A DNA stretch of 64,000 nucleotides from Haloterrigena gelatinilytica (GCF_013342145.1 NZ_JABUQZ010000001.1:620001-684000); one strand, 5' to 3'; positions 34,053 to 43,104 are shown, counted from the stretch's first letter. Notes: a model not told the origin generated them from the sequence alone. A program made the numbers and translations.

Positions 34053-35114
34053 TTAGAGCGACTTTTCGACGTACTTCTCGCGCCCGAACTGGTAGAGGGG
34101 CCACGCGACGCGCGAGTACCCCTTCTCGACCTTGAAGACGGGGACGGCCGTCCCCCCGTACTTGTGTTTGAACCGGAAGACCGAGTTCGAGAAGTGCGAA
34201 CCGGTTTTCCCGAAGTTGTACCGCTCGTAGCCCTGCTCGATCCCCCACTTGATCCCGCGTTCGTGGAGGAGTTCGGAGGGGTGGTACTGGTAGTTGTCCG
34301 AATCCGGGATCGCCGACAGCCAGTGGTGGAGGACGTCGCCCTCGTCGTCGAGGAGGTAGACGTATCGACCGACCTCCTCGCCCTCGACGATTGCCCTGAA
34401 GACCCGCAGGCGGTCCTCGAGCCGGTCGGCCAGCGACTCGAAGAACGCCTTCGGAAGCGGCGAGCCGTCGACGCGTTCCAGGTTCTTGACGTACCAGTCG
34501 TAGGTCGTCTCGAGGTCCGTCCCGAGCGGGTCGATCTCGATCCGATACTCCTGTTCGTTACCCTTTCGGATGTCGCGGCGTCGGCCCTTGTCCATCCCGT
34601 CGAGGATGGCGTCCCAGCCGTCCTCGAGGTCGATCAGGAACAGACACGAGTCGAACGACGGCTCGTACCCCCGGGTCTGGAGGTACTGGCCGTACCGCAC
34701 GTACTCGAGGTCGTAGGTCTCGATGGCGTGGTTGACGACGGTCCGCTCGCTGGTCTCCTCGAGACCGTCAAAGAGCAGGTCGAGCGCGTCGGCCTCGTCG
34801 GTGAGGACGACCGGGCCGCCGAATCCGGTCGGCAGGGAGACCAACTGCTCGAGCGGCGGCGCGACGGGGAGCGTCTCCGTGACCGCGTCGGGGACGGGGA
34901 GGTCGGTCTTGAAGTTAGGCATGAGGGCGATCGGATTGCCGCTCTTCTCGACGACGACGTGGCGGGGCTCGTGGTCGAAGGCCTCCTCGATCGCCCGGAC
35001 CCACTCGTAGCGCTGGTAGACGGTCCCGCGGTCGGACTGGGTGACGACGTTGTTCCACTGGTTCTCGTTTATCGGTTCGATGCTCCGGTACAGAGTCGGT
35101 TCGAGTGCTGACAC
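34053..35114 (-). CDS. FemAB-like GNAT-fold transferase
   Basis: A 353-residue protein with two linked GNAT-type folds, as in FemAB/FemX transferases. Motifs include the early TVYQRYEWVRAIEEAFDH, the basic MDKGRRRDIRKGNEQEY, LRVFRAIVEGEEVGRYVYLL and the late YNFGKTGSHFSNSVFRFKHKYGG. In bacteria such enzymes add amino acids from aminoacyl-tRNA to peptidoglycan precursors, and relatives work in exopolysaccharide and PEP-CTERM loci. Archaea lack murein, so here the acceptor is more likely a surface glycan or a lipid-linked sugar (inference). A second FemAB-like gene lies 94 bases upstream on the same strand. Confidence 0.82.
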   Translation of the reverse strand: MSALEPTLYRSIEPINENQWNNVVTQSDRGTVYQRYEWVRAIEEAFDHEPRHVVVEKSGNPIALMPNFKTDLPVPDAVTETLPVAPPLEQLVSLPTGFGGPVVLTDEADALDLLFDGLEETSERTVVNHAIETYDLEYVRYGQYLQTRGYEPSFDSCLFLIDLEDGWDAILDGMDKGRRRDIRKGNEQEYRIEIDPLGTDLETTYDWYVKNLERVDGSPLPKAFFESLADRLEDRLRVFRAIVEGEEVGRYVYLLDDEGDVLHHWLSAIPDSDNYQYHPSELLHERGIKWGIEQGYERYNFGKTGSHFSNSVFRFKHKYGGTAVPVFKVEKGYSRVAWPLYQFGREKYVEKSL

Positions 35115-35208
35115 GGTTTCGAAAGCGTAGACGGTTGGTCGGCGGTGTTCGTGCGTGGTATTCGACTCGCGGTCGCGGACGACGCGGCCCGCGCGACGGC
35201 GCGAACGG

Positions 35209-36267
35209 CTAGTTCGTCGCCGGAGACAGTCGCGAGAGCAACTCGCTGCTGTCCCGGAGGTTGACGTAGAGGCTCTCGGCCATCTCCATGCTCATCGTCG
35301 ACCGTTTCGCCGAGTAGTAGGTCCGCGTCTCCGGGCTGAACTTCGCCTTCCACGTGGTCAGTCGAGGCGTGTTCGCCCCGACGATCTCGTAGCTGTCGGC
35401 CCCGCGTTCGAGGGCGTCGCACATGCCGTGGTACTCGAGCAGCTCGTTGGCCGGGAAATCGGTATCGGGACGCGTGCTGCCCTGCCAGCCGCGGATTCGA
35501 TCGCCGTTATCGAGGACGATGTTGCCCGACACCCGTTCGCCGTCGAGCCGGAGCACGTCCACGCGAACGGCTCCGTCGGGGAGTCGGTCGTACAGTCCGG
35601 TCACGAAGTCGACGGGGAGATGCGGCTTCCGATCCTGCTCTTCGTACCGTTTCCGAACCTGCTCGACGGTCCACGCGAGATCGGCTCGGTCGCCGGTCTC
35701 GATCGTGTACTCGTCTTCCCGGTCCTGCGCGTCCCGGATCCGCCTGCGCGGACTCTGACTGAACCGCTTGATCAACTCCTCCTCGCTGGGCGAGTCCTCG
35801 AGCGGGATGACGTACGTGTACGCCGGCGAGACGTCGAACTCGTTCCAGTCGAACGGGCGGGTGTCGTCGTAGTTCCAGTCGGTCTCGACGTAGGTGTATT
35901 GCGGATCGACCTCCTCGTCGATCCACTCGAGACAACTCTCGATGAACCGGCGGTGTCGTTTCTCCCGTTTTCGCTGTTTCAGCTGGCCCATATGCAGTAG
36001 TGCGGGGCCGAGGTTCGGTATCCCGAGTTCGTACGGCGGCGAGAAGACCAGCGAGAACGGGCCGCTGTTCAGTTCGAAGACGGGGAAGATTCCGACCGGA
36101 TGCTCCCCCTTGTGTCCCATCAGCGGATACAGCGTCGCACCCGTGTGATCCCGCAGGCACTCGAGGGCCTCGTACCGGTGGAAGACCGTCCCCTGAGGGG
36201 AGCGATCGACGTACCTGTTCCACGTCTCCTGTTCTGACGGATCGGCTACTGAAACACGAATACTCAT
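35209..36267 (-). CDS. FemAB-like GNAT-fold transferase (second copy)
   Basis: A 352-residue relative of the following gene. It begins SIRVSVADPSEQETWNRYV, with TVFHRYEALECLRDHTG in the same position as the paralogue's TVYQRYEW motif, the basic stretch FSQSPRRRIRDAQDRE, and a late IVGANTPRLTTWKAKFSPE. Identity between the two is low, so the duplication is old or they entered separately. The ATG at 36267 was chosen because the 14 codons before it are weakly coding. A promoter-like motif shared with the 43-kb operon lies at 36337-36355. Confidence 0.82.
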   Translation of the reverse strand: MSIRVSVADPSEQETWNRYVDRSPQGTVFHRYEALECLRDHTGATLYPLMGHKGEHPVGIFPVFELNSGPFSLVFSPPYELGIPNLGPALLHMGQLKQRKREKRHRRFIESCLEWIDEEVDPQYTYVETDWNYDDTRPFDWNEFDVSPAYTYVIPLEDSPSEEELIKRFSQSPRRRIRDAQDREDEYTIETGDRADLAWTVEQVRKRYEEQDRKPHLPVDFVTGLYDRLPDGAVRVDVLRLDGERVSGNIVLDNGDRIRGWQGSTRPDTDFPANELLEYHGMCDALERGADSYEIVGANTPRLTTWKAKFSPETRTYYSAKRSTMSMEMAESLYVNLRDSSELLSRLSPATN

Positions 36268-36336
36268 TGTTGTCGGTGTCGACGGGCGGTCGATCGCCGA
36301 AGGCGACACTCTCGCTCAGCTTCGGTTCATGTAGGC

Positions 36337-36355
36337 TTTGTTATAGCAGCCGTAC
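36337..36355 (-). promoter_or_regulatory. Promoter-like motif shared with 43450-43468
   Basis: Read on the minus strand the motif is GTACGGCTG-CT-ATAACAAA. It matches GTACGACTG-TA-ATAACAAA at 43468-43450 at 16 of 17 positions outside the two-base spacer. ATAACA could be the TATA box of the FemAB-like unit, whose start lies about 70 bases downstream. An overlapping perfect palindrome GCCGTACGGC covers 36349-36358. Confidence 0.5.
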
Positions 36356-36674
36356 GGCCGCTGTAGCCGTACTGCGCAAAACGAAGGGAGTCGCTTCTTT
36401 CGTTCCGGGAAGGGCCGTGCGGACACGCGATTCCCGACGGCCGCGATAGCGTCGGTTCGCGTGACCGTACGGGCAATCCGACCGTTTCGAGCCCGCGAGA
36501 CGGGCCGACCCGCGACGGTTGTGCGATCGACGCGGTCTCGAGCCGCCGGTAATCTCATCTTACGCCACGAATCCCGATATGGTCAATATTTCCACACCTA
36601 TCGAGTTATTTTACAGAGTTCCCTTTCAAACGGCTTTAATCTAGGATTATTTGTCCGTTCACGGAGCGGAAAAG

Positions 36675-36681
36675 TTTATGA
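36675..36681 (+). promoter_or_regulatory. TATA box of the large lyase-like gene
   Basis: TTTATGA lies 27-33 bases before the ATG at 36708, the spacing of a leaderless haloarchaeal transcript. This supports 36708 over the upstream in-frame ATG at 36651, which would precede the TATA box. Confidence 0.55.
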
Positions 36682-36707
36682 TAGTAAAATCTGATTACTC
36701 GGTGTAT

Positions 36708-38774
36708 ATGGCACGCAACACTCCGGAACTGGGTGACGACTCGTCGGACGGTGCGGACGAGAGAGCCGCCGGCGACGGCGCGATCGATCGACGATCGTAT
36801 CTCAAACTCGCCGGCGCGGCCGCGGCGGCGATCGGGATCTCGGCGGGCGTCGCGGGCGCGCAATCGACCGAGGGAATGGAACGAATCGAACTCGACTACG
36901 ACCGGTACGGCGATCCGTCACAGCTGTACACCGTCAACGACAATCGGAGCGGCATTCCGCCGGAATTCGTCTCTTCGCCGACGAACGGTTCGAATCAGGC
37001 GATTCGAACGGAGTTCTCGAGCGCGCAAAAGACCGCGAACCTCGAGTACCGGTTCGAGGAGAACGGCTACGAGATGCCGCGGGAGGTGTACACCAGCTTC
37101 AAGCTCTACCCCGACGGGATTCGGCTCAGCGCGAACGATACGGTTCGCATCTTCTGGCTGCCCCTGACGAACGGCCCCGGCTCGTCGGGCGGCGGCGCGA
37201 CGGACGGAACCAACGGCTGGTCGAACGCGATCGGGTTCGCCAACCGGAACGACTCGCCGGCGCCGGACGGCTACAACTTCTTCAGCTACTCCTACCACAT
37301 GGACCGGGGCGGCTCGGGCGACTTCCAGATGACGAGCGTCCCGATCTGGATGGACCAGTGGAACGAGATCGAGGGCTACGTCCGGTGTAACACGTTCTCC
37401 GGCGGCAGCGCGAACCGGGACGGCGTGATGCGCTACTGGGTCAACGGCGAACTCGCCTTCGAACGGACGAACCTCCGGATGACGACCACCGAGAGCAACC
37501 TCATCGAGGGCGTCGGCCCGCTGGGGTACGTCGTCGGCTCGAGCCTCTCCGGCGACGCGCTGATCTACGACGACCACGAGATCGCGATCGGCGGTATGCC
37601 CGCCGATCGGGACGACTCGCCGCCGTACGACGAGGATCCGACGCTGGTCGAGCCCAGCGCCCGCGACCAGTACGAGGAGCGGTTCACCTACCGGAACGGC
37701 GACGAGGAAGCCGCGTACCGCATCTACGTCGACGGCGACATCGTCCAGTCCGACTGGAGCCAGGCGACCTACAACGAGAGCGTCGAGATCACGTCCGACG
37801 AGTACGCCGTCGTCGAGGCGACGGCCGAACCCGGCACTATCGACGGTTACTTCTTCGACGGCGACATCGTCGCCATCTCCGCCGACCCCGACCCCTCGCA
37901 GCTGTGGGTCTCGGGCGAGCAGATCGATCCGGCCGACTATCCCGACGCGCCGCCGGCCGAGGACCGGTCCGACGAGCCCCTCGAGCACGTCGTGCTCGTC
38001 GACGGCCTCGGAACGACCGGCACCACCCGATACGAGTTCGCCGTCAGCGGCTCGGTCGAGAAATCGACGGACGGCGGTGCGTCGATCGACGACGGCGACG
38101 CCATCGACGGCGGACGCGTCACCGGTCTCGTCGGCGGCTGGCGCGACGCCTTCCGCTTCAGCGGCGAGCTCGAGGAGCTCACGGTCGACGGGGCCGCGCG
38201 CGTCTCCGTCGACGGCGAGGAGATCGATCCCGCCGACTACGGCGACGACCTGCCCCACGTCCTGACCGTGGTCGGGAACGGATCGGAGGCGAGCTACGAG
38301 CTGACCGTCGACGGGACGATCGACACCGTCCTGGGCGACGCGTCCGCCGTCGGCGCCGAACGGCAGACCTCCGAGACCGTGACGGGGACGATCGAGCGCG
38401 GCGTCCACCGGTTCCGCTTCTCCGGCGAACTCGTCGACGTCGCGTTCGCGACGGGCGAGACGCACGTGTACCTCGACGCCGAGCGCATCGATCCCGCCGA
38501 CTACAGCGGCGAGACCCGCGTCCTCCCGCACGCGATCGTCATCGACGGCAGCGAGGCCGACGACGCGACCGACTACTCCTTCACCGTCGACGGCGACGTG
38601 ATCCAGTCGAACTACCGCGACGCGACCGTCGACCGCGCCGACTCGCTCGAGGGCACGAGCGCCGCGGGCTCCGTCGGGGCGGGCGAGCGAGACGCCTACT
38701 TCTTCGACGGAGATATCACGGACTTCCAACTCGTCGGCGACGCCACCGTCGACGTTCACCACGAGATCCAGTAG
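36708..38774 (+). CDS. Tat-exported polysaccharide-lyase-like protein with four C-terminal modules
   Basis: A 688-residue exported protein. The Tat motif is DRRSYLKLAG (Arg28-Arg29). Residues about 55-310 are the lyase-14-like jelly roll: FWLPLTNGPGSSGG, GTNGWSNAIGFANRN, FFSYSYHMDRGGSGDFQM, QWNEIEGYVRCN and GVMRYWVNGELAFE. Then come four repeats of about 80-90 residues (about 325-688), most ending in a VDGEEIDPADY-like phrase and containing a YFFDGDI or FRFSGEL core. Such repeats are common at the C-termini of haloarchaeal surface proteins and may bind calcium or glycan (inference). The start at 36708 follows the TATA-box spacing. Likely role: trimming or binding the exopolysaccharide made by the locus. 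Confidence 0.82.
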   Translation: MARNTPELGDDSSDGADERAAGDGAIDRRSYLKLAGAAAAAIGISAGVAGAQSTEGMERIELDYDRYGDPSQLYTVNDNRSGIPPEFVSSPTNGSNQAIRTEFSSAQKTANLEYRFEENGYEMPREVYTSFKLYPDGIRLSANDTVRIFWLPLTNGPGSSGGGATDGTNGWSNAIGFANRNDSPAPDGYNFFSYSYHMDRGGSGDFQMTSVPIWMDQWNEIEGYVRCNTFSGGSANRDGVMRYWVNGELAFERTNLRMTTTESNLIEGVGPLGYVVGSSLSGDALIYDDHEIAIGGMPADRDDSPPYDEDPTLVEPSARDQYEERFTYRNGDEEAAYRIYVDGDIVQSDWSQATYNESVEITSDEYAVVEATAEPGTIDGYFFDGDIVAISADPDPSQLWVSGEQIDPADYPDAPPAEDRSDEPLEHVVLVDGLGTTGTTRYEFAVSGSVEKSTDGGASIDDGDAIDGGRVTGLVGGWRDAFRFSGELEELTVDGAARVSVDGEEIDPADYGDDLPHVLTVVGNGSEASYELTVDGTIDTVLGDASAVGAERQTSETVTGTIERGVHRFRFSGELVDVAFATGETHVYLDAERIDPADYSGETRVLPHAIVIDGSEADDATDYSFTVDGDVIQSNYRDATVDRADSLEGTSAAGSVGAGERDAYFFDGDITDFQLVGDATVDVHHEIQ

Positions 38775-39060
38775 GATCGTCGACTCGGCGTTTCGACGAT
38801 TCGAGTACGTTCCGTTCCCTTCCGTTTCCCGTCCGTTACCGACGATTGAGCCGGCCGATTCCTCCCGTAGTAATAGCCTCTTTCCCCATCGTCGACGGAC
38901 GGTAACGCTGCCTTTCGAGCAGCCGATATCGCCCGCCGTCGTCCATATCTGCTTTCGAGAATTATCGGACAATCGTAGTAGAAAGAAGATACACTCAGGA
39001 TAATATGACGTTAATCAGTGGTAAAGGTTTATAACAGTATATCCTCGTTACCAGAGTTGC
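38775..39060. other. Intergenic region upstream of the short lyase-like gene
   Basis: About 290 bases. The last 100 are strongly AT-rich and include the TATA box TTTATAA at 39028-39034, 27-33 bases before the ATG at 39061. Nothing else is recognisable. Confidence 0.45.
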
Positions 39061-39984
39061 ATGACGAGCGATCAGTCGGTAACCGAACGCGATCGATCGG
39101 TCGACGACGACCGAACCAGCGGTGCCGAGGCGGGTCTCGGCCGACGGTCCTATCTCAAGCTGGCCGGGTCGGCCGCCGCGGCGCTCGGAATCTCGGGCGT
39201 GGCGGGGTCGGCGGCCGCTGCCGGTGACGGCGACCTGATCTCCGTTAATTACGACGACTACAGCGCCCCGGGCGACGTCTACGACGTCAACGACGTTCGC
39301 GGCTCCCACCAGCCCGAGTTCGTCACGAACCGGACGACGACGGGCCGACAATCCCTCTACACGGCGTTTACCGGCGATCAGAAGATCGCCAACTGCGAGT
39401 ACCGGTTCCCCGAGCACGTCGGCGACTACCAGGACGAGGTCTACACGCGGTTCAAAATCTACCCGGAGAACTTCGACCTCAATCAGGACGACACCATCCG
39501 AATGTTCTGGGGGCCCCTGACGAACGGTCCCGGCTCCTCGGGCGGCGGTAACACCGACGGAACGAACGGCTGGTCGAACGCGATCGGGTTCGCCAACCGG
39601 AACGACTCGCCGGCGCCGGAGGGGTACAAGTTCTTCAGCTACTCCTACCACCTCGACAACACCGGCTCCGGTGACTTCCAGATGACCGACGCCGTGGTGC
39701 AGATGGACGAGTGGAACGAGATCGAGTGCCACGTGAAGGTCAACTCCTACCGGAACGGCCAGGCCAACGCGGACGGCGTGATGCAGTACTGGGTCAACGG
39801 CGAGCTCGCCTTCGAGGACACCTCGATGCGCTTCACGACGACCGACGACAACCGGATCGAAGCCGTCGGCCCGCTGGGCTACGTCGTCGGCAACGCGTCC
39901 GACGCGGCGATGTACTACGACGAACACGACATCTGTCTCGACATGGACCGCGAGGAGGCCCGCGCCGCCCTCGAGAACCAGTAA
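39061..39984 (+). CDS. Tat-exported polysaccharide-lyase-like protein, single domain
   Basis: A 307-residue paralogue of the preceding gene, with Tat motif GRRSYLKLAGSAAAALGIS and then the jelly roll alone: FWGPLTNGPGSSGG, GTNGWSNAIGFANRN, FFSYSYHLDNTGSGDFQM, EWNEIECHVKVN and GVMQYWVNGELAFE. It ends soon after DHDICLDMD-like residues without the repeat modules. Identity to the first half of the 36708 product is high, indicating a recent duplication. It converges on the deacetylase gene. A leaderless promoter is likely. Function as glycan binder or lyase is inferred from fold. Confidence 0.82.
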   Translation: MTSDQSVTERDRSVDDDRTSGAEAGLGRRSYLKLAGSAAAALGISGVAGSAAAAGDGDLISVNYDDYSAPGDVYDVNDVRGSHQPEFVTNRTTTGRQSLYTAFTGDQKIANCEYRFPEHVGDYQDEVYTRFKIYPENFDLNQDDTIRMFWGPLTNGPGSSGGGNTDGTNGWSNAIGFANRNDSPAPEGYKFFSYSYHLDNTGSGDFQMTDAVVQMDEWNEIECHVKVNSYRNGQANADGVMQYWVNGELAFEDTSMRFTTTDDNRIEAVGPLGYVVGNASDAAMYYDEHDICLDMDREEARAALENQ

Positions 39985-40046
39985 GTTTCTCCGACCGACT
40001 CAGTCAGCTACCGGGGCGGAGTGCCGATTTTGTGCGCGAACGGTCG

Positions 40047-40928
40047 CTACGGCGTCACAGCCGTGAGCCGGTCGTAACACTCGGCCGGCGGACCGACCCA
40101 TCCGCCCAGCGCCTTCGCCTCCTCGATCATTCGGCGGTAGATCGTCCGATACCCCGGAAACTCCTCCTCGTTTAGGTACCGCGGATGCCAGAGCGCGGTC
40201 ATGATCGCGCCGTTGTCGGCCGCCTCCTCGAGCAGGCGCCGGCACTCGCGCCACGCGGCGTCGACCGAGGAGGTCTGGGAGAACAGCGTCGTCTCCATCA
40301 CCGTCAGCGGGAAGACGACGAACTCGTCGTCGAACGGGCGGAGGACGTCGTACTGACCGTCGAAGCCGTAGCTGTCGCTCGAGCCGTAGCTGGCGTCGTA
40401 CCGGAGGCCGATCTCCCGGTGGTGTTCCCACGTGTCGGGGAGTTTCGTGTTGAGGTAGTGCTGGCGGCCGCCGCGAACGGAGTCGCCGAGGACGTCCTCG
40501 AGGACGCGTTTCTCGTAACCCAACCGCTCGCGGTCGTCGTAGGAGTCGTAGGAGCCGTGCAGGCCGACCTCCCAGCCGCCGTCGTCGAGCGCCCGAACGA
40601 CGTCGACGATCTCCGGGTCCGCGATGTCGTACCGGCCCGTGTAGAGCATCCAGTTGCGGGGCTCGAGCCACTCGCGGGGAGATTTCTCCCAGAGGCGTTT
40701 CTCGTTCAGGAAGTACCAGGCCGACCGGACGTCGAGGTCGTCCTCGAGGGCCATCAGCTCCTCGAACTGCCAGTAGGGACGCTCGTCGGTGACCAGCGAC
40801 CGGAGGTGGGAGGGGTCGCGCTCCGCGGCGGCGTAGTAGGGCGCCTGGAACGTCTTGTAGGGCCGGTCGACGTCGTGGGTGAGACAGAGGGCGAACTCGT
40901 AGTCGTCGTCGAACGAACGGTCCGCCAT
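40047..40928 (-). CDS. Polysaccharide deacetylase family protein
   Basis: A 293-residue protein with the NodB-type layout: the metal-binding motif LCLTHDVDRPYK near the start, GLHGSYDSYDD in the middle and a late ALWHPRY His. It opens MADRSFDDDYEF and has no signal peptide, so it may act in the cytoplasm on a precursor. Members remove N-acetyl groups from amino sugars. The start overlaps the stop of the DUF354 gene by one base, so it is the last gene of a three-gene unit (GT2, DUF354, deacetylase). Its products likely modify the glycan of this locus. Confidence 0.88.
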   Translation of the reverse strand: MADRSFDDDYEFALCLTHDVDRPYKTFQAPYYAAAERDPSHLRSLVTDERPYWQFEELMALEDDLDVRSAWYFLNEKRLWEKSPREWLEPRNWMLYTGRYDIADPEIVDVVRALDDGGWEVGLHGSYDSYDDRERLGYEKRVLEDVLGDSVRGGRQHYLNTKLPDTWEHHREIGLRYDASYGSSDSYGFDGQYDVLRPFDDEFVVFPLTVMETTLFSQTSSVDAAWRECRRLLEEAADNGAIMTALWHPRYLNEEEFPGYRTIYRRMIEEAKALGGWVGPPAECYDRLTAVTP

Positions 40929-42073
40929 CACGCGTCGCTCACCCGTTCGACCGTGTTCACGACGAAGTTCGTCGTGTCGATCGTCTCGTCGAGCAACGTC
41001 CGTCGGCGTTCCCGCCACGTCGAGTCGTCGATCGCCAGCAGTTCCCGAGCGGTGGCGGCGACTCGGCTCGGCTCGGCGTCCCGCTCGAGCCGGCGGACCA
41101 GCCCGTAGCGCGTCTCGAGTTCCTCGAGGACGCCGGCGTCCAGATCGGAGACGTACAGCGACGGCGTGCCGAGGACGGCGCTCTCGATGGCCATCGTCGC
41201 GCTCTCGCCGAGGAACAGGTCGGCGTGGGCCAGCAGGTCGTGGATCCGATCGGGCGGTAGGTCGATCCGCCGGTCGGCAAGCGCCGGCGGGAGGTCGCCC
41301 TCCGCCGAGACGAGAACGGTCGCCCCCTCGCGCTCGAGGTCGGCCACGAGGCGTTCGACGCCGGCCATCCCCTCCCGGCCGATGTCGTGGGCAGCGGTCC
41401 ACGAGATCAGCCGCAAGACGACCAGCGACTCGTCGCCGACGCCGCCGGTCGAGCCGCCGGACCCAACGGATTCAGCTCCGGTGGCTGCCCCGGACGCGGC
41501 CCCGCCGTCGGTCGCCGCGGGAAGCCCCGCCTCGACCTGCGGCTCGAGGTCCGCGAGGACCGACGGATCGGGGCTGAACCGATCCGGATGGAGGTACGCC
41601 AGTTCGTGGTAGCCCGGATAGGTGTAGTGGGAAGAGCCGTGGTCGTCCCAGAACGCGCGGGGCGTACAGACGAGGTCGGCGAACGGCAACGCGAGCGCGT
41701 TCGACAGGGTCGCGTGCTCGGTGTCGGTAAACAGCACGCTGTGGCCGTCGACGACCGCGGACGCGTGTGCGACCCCCGGCTCGCCGATCGCGAGCATGAC
41801 GTCCGGATCCAACCGCCGAACGCGTTTGAGCAGGCGGTACTCGTAGGTCGCCTGCACTTTCGCGAGCTCGAGGGGCGACGCCGCGCTCCCCGCGAGGCGC
41901 TCGTACTCGATGCCGTAGGCCTCGAGGAGGGCCTCGGTGACGTCTTTCTCGCGCGCGAAGACGCGGACGTCGTAGCCCCGATCCTCCAGTTCGCCGATCG
42001 CGTTCCTGAAGAAGTGAACGTGAGCCGGATGCTGGACGGTGACGACGACGCGGCCCGCAGGTGCGGTCGCCAT
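40928..42073 (-). CDS. DUF354 family protein, glycosyltransferase-like
   Basis: A 381-residue protein with the DUF354 start VVVTVQHPAHVHFFRNAIGE, a middle CTPRAFWDDHG segment and a late FLGESATMAIESAVLGTPS block. The last resembles the donor-binding half of GT-B enzymes of the WecB/MurG type. An insert at about residues 190-215 is rich in Gly, Ala and Ser and looks like a flexible linker. DUF354 proteins occur in archaeal glycan gene clusters. The ATG at 42073 is 2 bases after the stop of the GT2 gene. It probably transfers or epimerises a nucleotide sugar (inference). Confidence 0.82.
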   Translation of the reverse strand: MATAPAGRVVVTVQHPAHVHFFRNAIGELEDRGYDVRVFAREKDVTEALLEAYGIEYERLAGSAASPLELAKVQATYEYRLLKRVRRLDPDVMLAIGEPGVAHASAVVDGHSVLFTDTEHATLSNALALPFADLVCTPRAFWDDHGSSHYTYPGYHELAYLHPDRFSPDPSVLADLEPQVEAGLPAATDGGAASGAATGAESVGSGGSTGGVGDESLVVLRLISWTAAHDIGREGMAGVERLVADLEREGATVLVSAEGDLPPALADRRIDLPPDRIHDLLAHADLFLGESATMAIESAVLGTPSLYVSDLDAGVLEELETRYGLVRRLERDAEPSRVAATARELLAIDDSTWRERRRTLLDETIDTTNFVVNTVERVSDA

Positions 42074-42075
42074 CG

Positions 42076-43104
42076 TCACACCTCCATGGACTCGTTGGCC
42101 TGCATGTCGAACAGCATCGCGAAGAGGACGAACAGGCAGCCGGTGACGAGCAGGAGCGCGCTCACCGATCCGCGGACGAACAGCGGGGCGGCGAGCGTCA
42201 GCCAGGCGTACAGCGACCAGACGATTCCGGCGACGCCGACGCCGCAGATCGCCGTCCCGAGGAGGTAAAACAGCGCCAGCGGGTGGAAATCGAGGACGAG
42301 GTAGCGGGCCTTCAGCCGCCAGCAGAAGTTCCGGAGGAGCATTCCCGACACGTTCCAGATGTAGGAGGGGTAATCGATGCTCGACTCCTCGTCGCCGTAG
42401 ACGGCCGGCATCGGGACGTCGGCGATCCGCATGCCGTGGGCGTTGAGCTTCACCAGCAAGTCGTTGCAGTAACCGTAGTACTCGTACATCTCCTCGATGC
42501 CGACGTTCTCGAGGGCTCGCCGGGAGATGGCGGTGTACCCGTTCTGCGGGTCCATCATCTTCCAGTAGCCGGAGGCGATCTTCGTCAGGAAGGTCAGGAC
42601 CGAGTTGCCGAAGAACCGCCACCGCGACATGCCGTCGCGGTACTCCTTGTCGACCAGGCGGTTCCCCTTCGTGTAGTCCGCCTCGCCCTCGACGATCGGG
42701 TCGAGAAAGCGCGGCAGGATATCGGGGTCCATCTGTCCGTCGCCGCCCATCACGGCCGTGATGTCGAGCTTGTCCTCGAGGGCCTCGAGGTAGCCGGTCT
42801 TGATCGCGCCGCCGACGCCCCGATTCGTCTCGTGTTGAATCGGGACGACGCGCCGGTCGAACGCCGGACCGCCGTCGGTGGCGGCCGCCGGCTGTTCGTC
42901 GGCCCGAACGGCCGCGACGGACTTCTCGGCGCCGTTTATCTCCTCGGCCGTCCGGCGGATCTCGTCCCAGGTGCCGTCGGTCGAGCAGTCGTCGACGGCG
43001 TAGATCCGATCGACGTACTCCGGCATCGTCCTGAGCACGTCGCCGACGAACCCTTCCTCGTTGTACGCCGGAACGACGACGCCGATCGTGTGCTGTCTGT
43101 ACAT
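42076..43104 (-). CDS. Glycosyltransferase family 2 with C-terminal membrane segments
   Basis: A 342-residue enzyme. The GT-A catalytic domain shows VVVPAYNEEGFVGDVLRTM, VDDCSTDGTWDE and the acidic metal site VMGGDGQMDPD. A variable insert with EQPAAATDGG sits at about 65-90. Two membrane segments close the protein (about 265-335: FYLLGTAICGVGVAGIVWSL and SVSALLLVTGCLFVLFAML), as in dolichyl-phosphate or polyprenyl-phosphate sugar synthases. It likely charges a lipid carrier with a sugar. A Shine-Dalgarno-like GGAGGGTGAGAG precedes the ATG at 43104. First gene of the GT2-DUF354-deacetylase operon. Confidence 0.9.
   Translation of the reverse strand: MYRQHTIGVVVPAYNEEGFVGDVLRTMPEYVDRIYAVDDCSTDGTWDEIRRTAEEINGAEKSVAAVRADEQPAAATDGGPAFDRRVVPIQHETNRGVGGAIKTGYLEALEDKLDITAVMGGDGQMDPDILPRFLDPIVEGEADYTKGNRLVDKEYRDGMSRWRFFGNSVLTFLTKIASGYWKMMDPQNGYTAISRRALENVGIEEMYEYYGYCNDLLVKLNAHGMRIADVPMPAVYGDEESSIDYPSYIWNVSGMLLRNFCWRLKARYLVLDFHPLALFYLLGTAICGVGVAGIVWSLYAWLTLAAPLFVRGSVSALLLVTGCLFVLFAMLFDMQANESMEV

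Larger units (their letters stand above)
36268..36707. other. Divergent intergenic region between FemAB-like and lyase-like genes
   Basis: About 440 bases. The left part has the leftward promoter-like motif. The right part (36575-36705) is markedly AT-rich for this genome and holds the TATA box of the rightward gene. No gene or RNA is visible. Confidence 0.5.

Noticed and set aside
36918..38972. 684-codon antisense open frame over the large lyase-like gene
   Set aside because: A common shadow opposite acidic haloarchaeal genes (Val/Asp/Arg-rich); the sense gene has a Tat signal and repeats.
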